NCBI RefSeq assembly: GCF_029784155.1
Contig: NC_073691.1
Coordinates: forward strand, 128,526,714-128,590,713
DNA length: 64,000 nt
Reading direction: 5' to 3'
Source of the DNA: Uranotaenia lowii
Taxonomy: Eukaryota > Arthropoda > Insecta > Diptera > Culicidae
Position 1 is the first letter of the stretch. Every line of letters begins with the position of its first letter. Below are positions 33,689 to 44,440 of the stretch, piece by piece. Below the pieces are notes generated by a model. That model saw only the letters and a list, made by a program, of their open reading frames with translations. It did not search any database and had not been told where the DNA came from. Made by a program: the position numbers and the translations under genes.

Positions 33689-34191
33689 ATTATTGAAGTA
33701 TAGTCACAGAGAACAGACGTACAAGCTCGAACCAAAAATCTTTCAAAAAGTTTGTGAAATTTCAAATGCTGACATCCAAAAGAAAATGTTGAAAATTGAC
33801 TTGAAACAGTGCCATCTATTGCGCCGTTCCAAAGTTACAAATCAAATTTTCAGTTTTTGAAAAGGCGTAATCGTATATGAACTCATGAATATTAAACTAA
33901 TGCCGCTCTAAAATAGACGAGTTCAATTTATTGCTTGATAAATGCAATAAGAGTTACCTTTGGCTGGATTTCACCTCCTTTATTTTTGCGCTACTGAGAC
34001 AGTCAAAATAACTAAAAATTTTGCAATAAGTTTTTGCACATCTTGCACGGTTATCGTCGGAGGACGAATCGGCTGTATCCAGTCAACTAGGAACATTCTT
34101 AACGACCAGTCTTACCCATCAGAACTGATTCTAGACATCTCAAAGCGGGTTACTTTCGAGTTTAGCTTTTGCATCCCATTGATCAAATTTT

Positions 34192-35403
34192 AGTAGGGGA
34201 GATGAGGGCATAACGAGCACCCGAGGCATAATGAGAAGTCCATATTTCTACATAAGTACGTATTTTCTTAAACAAATTTTCATGAGGACTTGTTTCGTAC
34301 TACCTATAGTATTAATTTTTCACCAAAAAAGAAATATCTTTTTCATATTTACAGAAATATTAAATAATAAACAGCTAGGTTCTCAAGTGACGAAAATATT
34401 ATAATTTTTGAGCACCACCAAATAAGCTTTTATGACCTTTAAATCATCTTGATCTGAAATGTATGCACTGCAACATGATCTACACATTGTTTCTAAATTT
34501 TCAGCATCATAAAATTTTTGATTTTTCACTTTAATCAATTGTAAAACGCGTTTTTACTTTAATTTGTTCACTAGAGGCGAACAGAGCACTTTCAATGAAG
34601 GCATATTGAGCATTTTTTACCGGAGAATCTAGCAGCGAATTCAATTCGATGAAGTCAACTGAATAATAGAGCTACAGCTTAACTTGTATCGTCTGACGAT
34701 TTGGCCTATTGGTTAGATGTCGGAGAGGTAATCAGTAGACTCGAGTTCGATTCCTGTCCGAGGGGATTTTTTTTGCACATACCATTCATGATTGATTTTT
34801 TTTATTGTTACATTATACGGCTAATAGCATCAAAGCATCATCCTTCAAACAAAACACCAGAAACATAATGTATGAACATGTGTTAATTCTTTGAATTCTA
34901 CAAACAGACCTAGATTATTTTGTTTTTGCTTTGTTTGAGGAATCTAAGCCTCACCGTTTAGTGCAATCATGATCATAAATGATAAATGAAGAAAAAAAAA
35001 AATCACCTCCACCAGGAATCGAACTCGAGCCTACTGATTACCTCTCCGACATCTAACCAATAGGCCAAATCGTCAGACGATACAAGTTGAGCTGTAGCTC
35101 TATTACTCAATTGACTTCATCGAGTCGAATTCGCTGCTAGATTCCCCGGCAGAAAATGCTCATTATGCCTTCATTAATGGTGCTCATACTGCCTCGGGGG
35201 GTTTCTCATTATGCCTCTACAGTGACTGGTTTTCAGCTTTCGGCAAAATTTTTTAAAATGCATTTTTAAACGTTTTTATCTACTTTTTCAAGTTTCATCC
35301 AATTAGACAATAGACTATTTGAGTGTCGGAACACGAAACAATGATGTAATGGTTAAATAAGCATTTTCCTTAAGGTGCCCATTATGCCCTCATCTCCCCT
35401 ACT
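34192..35403. mobile_element. 1.2-kb foldback element with a tRNA-like promoter in each arm
   Basis: Outer ends agtaggggagatgagggcat and its inverse (atgccctcatctcccctact, ending 35403) form TIRs that continue imperfectly through gcacc. Inner arms, about 34607-34765 and 35008-35165, pair for about 160 bp with few mismatches. Each inner arm holds box A tggcctattgg (34702-34712; inverse 35058-35068) and box B gagttcgattcc (34743-34754; inverse 35014-35025). The two pol III-like promoters point at each other across a 240-bp AT-rich loop. No protein is encoded. Confidence 0.8.
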
Positions 35404-36240
35404 TCTAGTTCGAAGGAAATAGCGATAAGCTTTTAAGATATTTTTCCATTATGCAACGTGACTAAAGTGTCACGAAACTTCAACATCGTTTTTCTTGAAA
35501 CACGCCAAATAGTTCATACGGCCAGTTCAAAACTGACCGAAATTTTATGTTTTTCTTAGTTTGCTTTTGACAGTTGTCTTTGGTGTGTTTGGAGACATCT
35601 GGTGGCCCAGCAAAAAAAAAAACAAAAATTGGTTCAAAACAATCGTTGGAAACTGGGTTAACAACTAATAAAAAAAATGCCTGCTCATTATGATGGTGAA
35701 AACAAACCCGCCGAAAGAATCGAAAATCAGTTGGCAAAATGGGTGCCATGACTTTTGGTTCTTGTGAACCGAAAGTTATATGGGAGGGTCCTTTTTATTA
35801 GGTGGGAATCAAAACCATTACTAAAACCTTACCATGGTCCATGGTTGATTTGTATAAGGTGCATACAAAAAAAACAAACAAACAAACATATATAGTCCAA
35901 CTCATCCCAGATTATCTCCGACTGTTTTTAAATCCCTCAATGTTCTTGCCGAAATTTGAAGCCTTCGATGTCATATGGATTTTCTCTATGAAATTTAATT
36001 CTATTTTGGATTCTTGTAGAAAACCGTGTTATGCGGAAATATAACTTTTTATCACAATAAATAAATAAAAAAGATCTGTTTTTAAACGAAATAAAAAATC
36101 AGGAGCCCCCTTTACAAAGTTGCCCCAGGTTTCCGACGGCCTAATCCGGCTCTGATAATAACTTTAGATGATACCTTTAGCATAATTTTAAAATGAATTT
36201 TCAAGCAATGCAATCGGGAAGAAAGCTAACATTATGCAAT
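35404..36240. other. Non-coding stretch, no gene seen
   Basis: No domain, transposon end or RNA gene recognised; a short aaacaaacaaacaaac tract lies near 35873. Confidence 0.4.
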
Positions 36241-36325
36241 ACGTCACCAGATTCCTGAACGATCGATATTTTCGTCTGTGGTTTGACTTACCTGAAATAA
36301 GAAAGAAAAAATAATATTTATTAGA
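36241..36325 (-). promoter_or_regulatory. Candidate recursive-splice (ratchet) site B
   Basis: Read on the minus strand: CTAAT branch-like motif about 30 nt upstream, pyrimidine tract, then TTTCTTATTTCAG/GTAAGT with the acceptor fused to a consensus donor at 36292/36291. It shares 24 identical bases with site A at 19991 on the same strand. Weaker donor-like GTGACG lies about 45 nt downstream. It is 24.1 kb downstream of the exon donor at 60427 and 16.3 kb upstream of site A. The motif is seen; its use is inferred. Confidence 0.55.
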
Positions 36326-37536
36326 TGAATTCTAGTTAATTGTCTTTTTTGAAGCAAGGTAATGTTGGCTAGAAAAAAATCGTATGCGATGCAATGAAGG
36401 AAGTGAATGCGGAATCATTTTTTTTTTAAATAAAGCATGTATTTGGAAGAAAAATTGTAGACTGAAATACAACATAATTTAAAAAAGATGTTTTAGAAAT
36501 TTACCCTCTTAGTGCACCTAAGAGTCACTAGTTTAAGAATTTTAAGTGAAAAATGTCGTTTCCGAAGTTTTGTCTCATCAACCGCATTCCACCCGAATTA
36601 CTAGTAGTAGGAACATACTTTCATTTCTACAACTCTCAAGATGGTTTCCATTTCTAACCTAAACGCCCCACTTTGCGACGGAGCAGCAGCGGAAGCTTTT
36701 CCTTGAAGAAGAAAGCGTCCGTTTCTGCAAAAGATTCACATCGTTGATTTCCGCCGGGCGCGCTCTAGAATGTGCGGGCTTCATTTTTCTTTCTGTCTCA
36801 ACTTAACCGCCATCTAACGTCCGGATCGGGAGCTACGCATGTGTTGGCGATCAGGTTTTGCTCTCTGTTTGGCATAATTATTCATTTGCCGCCCCATACT
36901 CACTACTGTCGTTAGTTTACGGGTTCTGCAGATGGTTTTTAACTTTTTTTTTGTTTTAGTTGAGCTGTTGAAGTGCCACGTCGACTACAAAAACAACAAA
37001 CGCAGGGCAGTAACAAAAGATTAGATGTGATTTTTTCCGTTTCATGTCTCCACCATTGGCCTGGCCGTTGCTGAGTCTTACTTCGTGTGGCACTCACTTG
37101 ACTTTTGCTTTCGAAAGAAAAAGGCGTAACGCCCTTCTCCGCCCTCCATTTGGTATTATTATTTTTTTCGCTTTGTTATTATTGTTGTTGTTGTTGTTTG
37201 GTTCGACATTCTTCCGCATTTTGTTTTTGGTCGCATTAGAGCGCAGCTTTTGTTGTTTGCTCAACTTTGTGTGAAAAATGCGTTCGCTTAAATATGGGCC
37301 AGAGTAATTTGCCACTTTAAACGCCTTTTGTTTTCTTCTCCTCCGTATTTAATCTTCCGCACAAAGTAATGGACCTTGTCCGATTCATAACGAAATTTTG
37401 TCCTTGAGAATATTTTAGGAAATCTTAAAAAAAAAAGTTTTCTAAAATGTAACCTTCTAAAATGGTCCCTTGCTTTCAAAAGGACTTCTTCTTCACCGTC
37501 ATTGTTTCGCTTGAAATAACTTAAATTTATCCAATA
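36326..37536. other. Non-coding stretch with a GC-richer core
   Basis: 36640-37100 is GC-richer (ccgccgggcgcgctctagaa) and could be regulatory, being close to site B; no coding frame stands out. Poly(T/TTG) runs near 37160-37200. Confidence 0.35.
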
Positions 37537-37936
37537 AGGCTGGAACAAATATCAATTTCTTCTTTTGTAACTCCCTCCCCCCTCCGCGAAATTTCCAAAA
37601 TAATCCAAAGGGGGAAATAAATAAAGTTTGAAGTATTTTCTGTGAATTTCGAAAAAAAATCAAACATCCGAAAGATTACAACACCAAAAAAACAAATATT
37701 GGAATATGGGAGTTGTTTCACCTGTATTATTCTTGATTTTATTGAATTTTACGATGAAAAATTACATGAATTGTAGGTTTTGTGCAATGATATAGTATGC
37801 AATTTTGTTGCATACAAGCTTTCGTGCAAATTTATTCCAATTTATTTGTTGTTTTTGCAATGTTTTTTATTATCCCCCCTGGCGATGTTCCAACTCCAAG
37901 TGACAAAAAAAAAATTTGAAATTTGTTCCGGCCTAA
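37535..37936. mobile_element. Complete ~400-bp MITE, termini GGCYGGAACAAAT, TAA flanks
   Basis: Left ggctggaacaaatatcaatt (37538) pairs with the inverse of the right end (aaatttgttccggcc, to 37933). TAA flanks both ends (37535-37537 and 37934-37936), consistent with a 3-bp PIF/Harbinger-like duplication. No ORF. Partial relatives are at 776-900 and 19592-19672. Confidence 0.7.
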
Positions 37937-38163
37937 CTTATGTTCATCTAAAGATGGCCTTGGTGAAACAGACTTGAAAGATTGATTTTTTTCTAAATTG
38001 TATTAATTTTTGCCTCTAAAAATACAATGACGAATTTTAATAGTTCTCTTTATCTAAGTCTTATAAACTGAGACATAAAAAGTAATACTGCAGTTTTTGG
38101 AGCTCAAAAACTTGAAATCACATACTTCCAGAATCTGTGTAATCGCTTAATTTTATTGTAAAA

Positions 38164-38560
38164 CTAGCTGACCCGGTAAACTTCGTTTTACCTGTTACTT
38201 AATAAATCGTTAGAAAATGATTACTTCATCTACACATCTGTAACTTCTTCGTGCTCGTGAATCAGTTTTCATGAAAATCGTCTTCATATTGTTCGAGTTG
38301 TGTCCCATTTTCAGTTGATTTTGTATGAGAGCCCCCCTCCATCAAAAGTAAGATTCTCGAAAGTATTGTACAAACCATCTCTGACCCAAAAAACCCTCGG
38401 ATACCAAATTTCACTTCTTTCCAACCGTCGGTTTATGCGTGATGGTGTTACAAAGAAAACGCCTCCATTTTTAGATATAAGATTTTTACTTATAATTTGT
38501 TTATGTTTTTTTTTCTCATTCACAATTCTTTTTTTTACATCTAGTAAATAGCACACTCAG
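38164..38560 (+). repeat. Dispersed repeat starting CTAGCTGACCCGG
   Basis: Begins ctagctgacccggtaaactt followed by cgttttacctg, then tgtatgagagcccccctcca and gataccaaatttcacttc. A second member starts at 42056 (ctagccgacccgatgtgctt). I recall this opening motif as common in insect non-coding repeats, but I cannot assign a superfamily. Confidence 0.5.
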
Positions 38561-39690
38561 CATGCCTCGCCTAAAAAAACGCAAAATGGTACCTATAGTT
38601 TTTTTTGTGCAGTCCATAATTCACAAGCATCTTAAATTCTGTATTCTCATCGGCAGCGAATTTGTACATCTAGATAAAATACGCATATTTTGAACAAAGT
38701 TTTATGAACTTCATCTATTGGTTCACTCCTAGGATTTAATTTTCTAAACTTCAGAAATTTTCAGATTTTTTTGTAAAACTTCCGAAGAATGAAGTACTCT
38801 TTCAATGAGATAGAAAAAAATCCTTAAAGGGTCTATTAGTTTCCATGTGTACCTACTTCAAAACAAATGAAGTTAATTGGTTTCCAATTTTAGTGTTGCG
38901 AAAAAAAAATTAAAAATTTATAAACGCGGTTTTGTCTTGTTCAAACAAAAATGAGCACTACGTATTTATCCATGAAAATCGGGGGAAATTTCCAATACAA
39001 AATCACGAAGTCTTAATTTAATCAATCAAGATGTAATCTCCCGAAAGCTGGGCTGGGCTCGGATAAATCATCCTCTCAAACAAATTTCAAGACAGCCAAA
39101 GCGTGGAGTTTTCCTCCTCTGCCTGTCCATGGTTCCGATATCTTCCTAATTTGGGCGCACACAAAACTTATCCTCCACCGCCGATATCAATTTGAGTGGC
39201 TCAGCTTCCGCGGAAGAAAAACTGGAAAAACCTAGAGCAATCGATATAAAAGTGACAAACCCTGAAGCAACAGAGCAGTTTTTCGGCAGCCTTGGTGCTC
39301 AAATTGGGGCAGAAAAGTTGTATCAATTACACACGTACGCACCGTGTGGTGGCTTGAGCGCGAGGATAACCTCAATTCAACGGAAAAAAAATTCCCCAAA
39401 GAAGCCCCGAAGCTTCCTTCCGAAACTCGAGAAGCCAACACTCAATTCATAAAGTTTTCTTGCCAGGCCCCACATTCCGCCGGGAGACTTTCCTCGTCTC
39501 ATGTGTCGTTCTGGTTATTTCGACTGGAGTCATCATTTCGATCAACGATTGAGAACACAAGTAAAAAAAAAGATGATTTTATCTTGATACTGATTAGGAA
39601 ATTTTAATCCGAAAAGTTTTAAGCCGAAAAAAATCGTATGTGATCATACTCAAAATGATCAAACTTGTCAAAATAATATATTTCAATTTA
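38561..39690. other. Non-coding stretch, no gene seen
   Basis: No domain or transposon recognised; the frame at 39192-39452 has no similarity I know. Confidence 0.4.
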
Positions 39691-40920
39691 GCTGTATTCT
39701 GAATCTAAATCTAAATTCAGAATCAGAATCTGAATTTTGAAATTAAATTCTGCATCGGAATATGAATTCTGAATCGCAATATGAATTCTGAATCTGAATT
39801 CCGAAACTGAATTCTGAATCTGAATTCTGAATCTGAATTCTGAATATGAATTCTGAATCTGAATTCTGAATCTGAATTCTGAATTCTGAATTCTGAATTC
39901 TGAATTCTGAATCTGAATTCTGAATCTGAATTCTGAATCTGAATTCTGAATCTGAATTCTGAATCTGAATTCTGAATCTGAATTCTGAATCTGAATTCTG
40001 AATCTGAATTCTGAATCTGAATTCTGAATCTGAATTCTGAATCTGAATTCTGAATCTGAATTCTGAATCTGAATTCTGAATCTGAATTCTGAATCTGAAT
40101 TCTGAATCTGAATTCTGAATCTGAATTCTGAATCTGAATTCTGAATCTGAATTCTGAATCTGAATTCTGAATCTGAATTCTGAATCTGAATTCTGAATCT
40201 GAATTCTGAATCTGAATTCTGAATCTGAATTCTGAATCTGAATTCTGAATCTGAATTCTGAATCTGAATTCTGAATCTGAATTCTGAATCTGAATTCTGA
40301 ATCTGAATTCTGAATCTGAATTCTGAATCTGAATTCTGAATCTGAATTCTGAATCTGAATTCTGAATCTGAATTCTGAATCTGAATTCTGAATCTGAATT
40401 CTGAATCTGAATTCTGAATCTGAATTCTGAATCTGAATTCTGAATCTGAATTCTGAATCTGAATTCTGAATCTGAATTCTGAATCTGAATTCTGAATCTG
40501 AATTCTGAATCTGAATTCTGAATCTGAATTCTGAATCTGAATTCTGAATCTGAATTCTGAATCTGAATTCTGAATCTGAATTCTGAATCTAAATTCTGAA
40601 TCTGAATTCTGAATCTGAATTCTGAATCTGAATTCTGAATCTGAATTCTGAATCTGAATTCTGAATCTGAATTCTGAATCTGAATTCTGAATCTGAATTC
40701 TGAATCTGAATTCTGAATCTGAATTCTGAATCTGAATTCTGAATCTGAATTCTGAATCTGAATTCTGAATCTGAATTCTGAATCTGAATTCTGAATCTGA
40801 ATTCTGAATCTGAATTCTGAATCTGAATTCTGAATCTGAATTCTGAATCTGAATTCTGAATCTGAATTCTGAATCTGAATTCTGAATCTGAATTCTGAAT
40901 CTGAGTTCTGAATCTGAAAT
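39691..40920 (-). repeat. 13-bp satellite array 1 (TGAATCTGAATTC)
   Basis: About 1.2 kb, some 90 copies, of tgaatctgaattc, nearly identical from 39905 to 40915. The left edge (39691-39900) is irregular with 7-bp (tgaattc) expansions and substitutions. Each unit contains an EcoRI site. Orientation is inverted relative to array 2. On the minus strand no unit contains a stop in any frame, which creates a spurious 421-codon frame of 13-residue repeats. Confidence 0.97.
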
Positions 40921-42055
40921 TCTGTTTTCTCAAAGATCCGGTTGATTGTCTTAAACATGAAATTTTTATCAGTGTATCTTTTCCCCAATAGATTTTATCA
41001 GGAGAAACTTGTTATGCTTTTCGTCTGTTTTCTCTCGGTTTTAGTCTCGAACTTCATCGTTTTCCAGAAAACTTTTCTCGAAACGTAGCTCAAATGTTGC
41101 GTTATTTTATCACTTGCTGTTTCGATAGCGTTTTTTTTTTCTTTTGGTTTCCAAGAGTAAATATATCTACTTGGGTAAATTTTTTACTTCTTTCATTCAT
41201 CAGTCAACAGTCAACAAATCATTAGTCAGCTCTGCTGAAACAAGCAGAAATATCGCTGGAAATATGTTGACTTCCATTTCTGTATCCTCTTTTCTTCATC
41301 ATTTTGTGATTTATAAGAGTCAGAGTTTTTGGCTGTGCTTGGGTATCATTAATCATTTAAGAAAAGAGTTGTTAATTGCACTGTCATATTTTTCATCTAA
41401 ATTTTTGAGTTTTCAATGAAGATCATATGTATAAAGACTTCCGAAATTTTCATCTTTTTTATACGAACTCGATTCCATTTGAAAAATGCTTTTCGTACTT
41501 TAACCACTCTACTTTGCTGGATTTCATCAAGCGTCAGGTTCATTCGAGGCTCAAACCGCAGATTAGACACGGCCATAATCTGCATTATTAGAATTTTTCT
41601 CTTCCGGCTTTCCGGCTGCACGTTTTTCCCCTTTCATCTAATCTTCTTATCAACGACGACAACAACGAAGACGAAGACACTCCAAAAGGCCTTGCAGAAC
41701 ACCCCTCGAAAGAAAAGAGCTGCTGCTGCTTGAGTAATTAAACGAATTCATAAATCATCAAGGGCTAGGCAGACATTTTGCTTTCTGGTGCTTTATGACA
41801 TCGCAAATGTCACCACGCACCGCCTTTAATCCTGGGAATTTGGAAGAACCACAATATTTTCTATCCCATTCTATCCCAAAAATGATGAATTGTGGCTCCA
41901 TAGAGTTAAAGAAGACACAAAAAAAATGCTGACTTTTGCAACGTTTGTACTAAAGTTAATGGTTTTAAATCATTTTTTTAACCCTCTGATGCATTTTTTT
42001 ACATGAGAATATCATGTATCTATTCAGTGAAATAACATATATCATTTTATTTCGA
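40921..42055. other. Non-coding stretch, no gene seen
   Basis: No recognisable gene. Short frames at 41144-41733 lack domains. Confidence 0.4.
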
Positions 42056-44440
42056 ACTAGCCGACCCGATGTGCTTTGCAACACCTTGCAAAAATAAATG
42101 GAATTTTATTAGATTATTTTAACATAATCTTGGAACCATTATTTTGAATCAAATTTTATCAAAATCAAGAAGCAACCGCTTAAAAATGAAGACTGCAACT
42201 TGAGTTTCGAATTGCACTAGAAAGATGAATTAAAGATTTTCAATTTTTGCTCTGTTTTTAAAAGCTTCATTGATTCTTTAATTATATAAAAATGTATGTA
42301 TTGCTCGCACTTTTTCTTCTTCAGCGCGGGAAGGGTTAACGAATTACTATTAATACGTTTATAGCATCTAAATAACGTCAAATTATTCTCCATCCATCCA
42401 ATAAAGATAAAGGGGTTAAAAGGAGATAAAAGATAGTGTCTCAAACTTTTCGAACTCAAATAAAAAACCTCGTTTATATAATATGGTCTCTATTGCTTGA
42501 TAAGTTATATGGTTGATATGGAACCCCCTTCTTTCTTCCCGTCTCTACACTGTAAAGCGTAAGAGTCTATGTATAACAATCGTAGAAAGATATCTCATAA
42601 CCAAAAACCTTTCCATGCCATATTTGTTTCCATTTGTTGGCTTCGTTAGCATAAATTGAGAACTTATGCTAACAAAATTGTATTGAGCATTACACCCTCT
42701 TCCTATGTACCTTATCACTGGAAGGAGGATGATGTGTCAAATAATCATAGAAATGATTTTCCATGATAACTTTTGATGCCGAATTGCTCGATTAATACTC
42801 GAGTTATGCAAAATTCTTTTTGGAAGCCCCCCTTTCTCCCGTTATAGCTTTCCGGTGAAGAAAGGTGGGGCTTCAATTTATCATTGAAACTTTTCTCGTG
42901 TCCAAATACCCTTACATGCCAAATATGGTACCATTTGCTCGATCAGCTCTCCAGTTAAATATAAAATCGTAATGACCCCGTCCCCAATTTCATCCACCTC
43001 TTTGAAGGAGTGAGGGATACCAAATATTTAGAGAAGCACTTCTCGTACCAAAATATAGTTTCATACTAAATTTGGTTCCATTTGCAGTTTTAGTTCTAGA
43101 GTTATGCAGTAAACATTGTATGAAACTACCCTCTCTCTTTCCTTTCTCCCCGCTGGAAGAAGGAAGGAGTCTCACATAATCATTAGAACATTTCTCGTTC
43201 CGAAATATCCTTCCATGCCAAATTTGGTTCCATTTGCTTAATTAGTTTGCCAGTTATTTAAAAACTTATAAAAGCGGCTTCCTCACCCCTTTATATCTTG
43301 TAGCATTATAATTAAGTTTGTCTCGCTATTTTGTTCTGAGCGTGTAGTGATTGAGTCAAAAATATACCAAAGAATGAGTGTTTAGAATTTAGAGTGTAAA
43401 TGTCAAACGCACACGTGGGATGAAACACGAAAACAAGAATCAACAACACAACATCAACGTAGGAAAACAATCGACGGAAGAAAACGTTTAGGCGGTAAGA
43501 TTCGCCATCGCGCGTTAAATCAACAGTGCCCGCAATCGTTTGATGTCCCAGAGCTGTAGTCATCGAATAAGGAGGATATTCCGGAGCTATTTGATGAAAA
43601 GCTCCCAGGCGACGGGTTGAGTGAGACGAGGCAACAACCGACCGAGCCAGCTCCTACAGGTGCCAACCTTAGCGGAAACAACGGTTGAGGTTAGCGTTGC
43701 GCTTGGAGAAAGAAATCGAACACGAAAGAACAATCGTAAACAGCGCAAATCAGGTAGAAGGAGCATAAGCCGCTGCCCTCTATTCGTCCGACGGTGGAAA
43801 TTAGAAGTTGGATAACGGAAACGACCCCAAGCGGGTCGTTTTTGGGAGCTGAGCCAATCGCATTTCGGGACTCGATTTTCGCCATCTTGGTTTTGCGAGT
43901 CCCGTTTTTGCGAAAGTAAGCTGTGGACGTGGAGAGAGCCAACTGGATCGAGCCGGATGTCGTTGGACGTGCTCCGGGCAGCTGCCCGTCGAAGCAGTGA
44001 AGCCTGGCAGGGTAGCCAGTTCACCGGATACGACTGCAATACTGAAAATTGAAGCTGTGATACACCTGTGCCGTCCAAGCAGCTGTGATGTGATTGTTAT
44101 GCGTTTGATGTTTGAGTAGGAAAAACGGGCCCGTGAGTAGACTATGTAAGCTAGCTTAAGTTTTTAAAATGTCGTGTGTAAGTAATTAATTATAATTGCT
44201 ACATATTTTGGGTTTTAAGTGTTTGTGTTTTGGGTTATAGTTAGCCGTGCAGCACACACTGAGAGTTAGTGGTGCTCAATTTGTTTCAATCTTTCTATTG
44301 GAAAGAAGGAGGGGTTTCAAATAATCATAGAAATATTTTTTAAAACCAAATACCCTCCCATGCCAAATTTGGTTTCATTTGTTTTCAAATGTGAATTCTT
44401 TCAGCTCAAATCCATTTTAATCACCAGAGCTTGAACAAAT
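42056..44440 (+). repeat. ~150-bp tandem repeat, interrupted by an LTR
   Basis: The unit marker ccatttg, preceded by atgccaaatttggtt-like sequence, occurs at about 42630, 42781 (degenerate), 42931, 43078 and 43230, then 44375. Subtracting the 994-bp insertion (LTR plus one duplicate) places the last at 43381, keeping a 147-152 bp period throughout. Other unit landmarks are (t)catagaaa, ttttctcgt and ggaagaagg-type. The block starts with the ctagccgaccc motif also seen at 38164. Confidence 0.75.
43295..44292 (+). mobile_element. Probable solo LTR, 990 bp, with 4-bp duplication
   Basis: Starts TGTAGCATTATAATTAAG at 43299 and ends GCTCAATTTGTTTCA at 44288, giving TG...CA termini. atct flanks both ends (43295-43298 and 44289-44292). 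The surrounding ~150-bp repeat continues in register across it. The interior (43490-44080) is GC-richer with open frames on both strands but no gag or pol motifs, as expected for an LTR. A 4-bp duplication fits the Ty3/gypsy group. The single weak point is the short, non-inverted terminus. Confidence 0.6.

Larger units (their letters stand above)
31600..33690 (+). mobile_element. R1-clade LINE, 5'-truncated, with long GC-rich tail
   Basis: Contains only the end of ORF2 (31620-32378) followed by about 1.3 kb of 3' tail made of two tandem ~484-bp units and a short-unit minisatellite. The tail is clearly more GC-rich than its surroundings. 5' truncation is usual for LINE insertions; no poly(A) is evident and the end is set by the last repeat unit near 33685. 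Confidence 0.8.

Noticed and set aside
39723..40988. 421-codon open frame on the minus strand and the 114-codon frame inside it
   Set aside because: Same satellite artefact as array 2, in inverse orientation.
43587..44078. 163-codon minus-strand frame (and 83-codon frame at 43691-43942)
   Set aside because: They lie inside the probable solo LTR, are open on both strands and show no domain.
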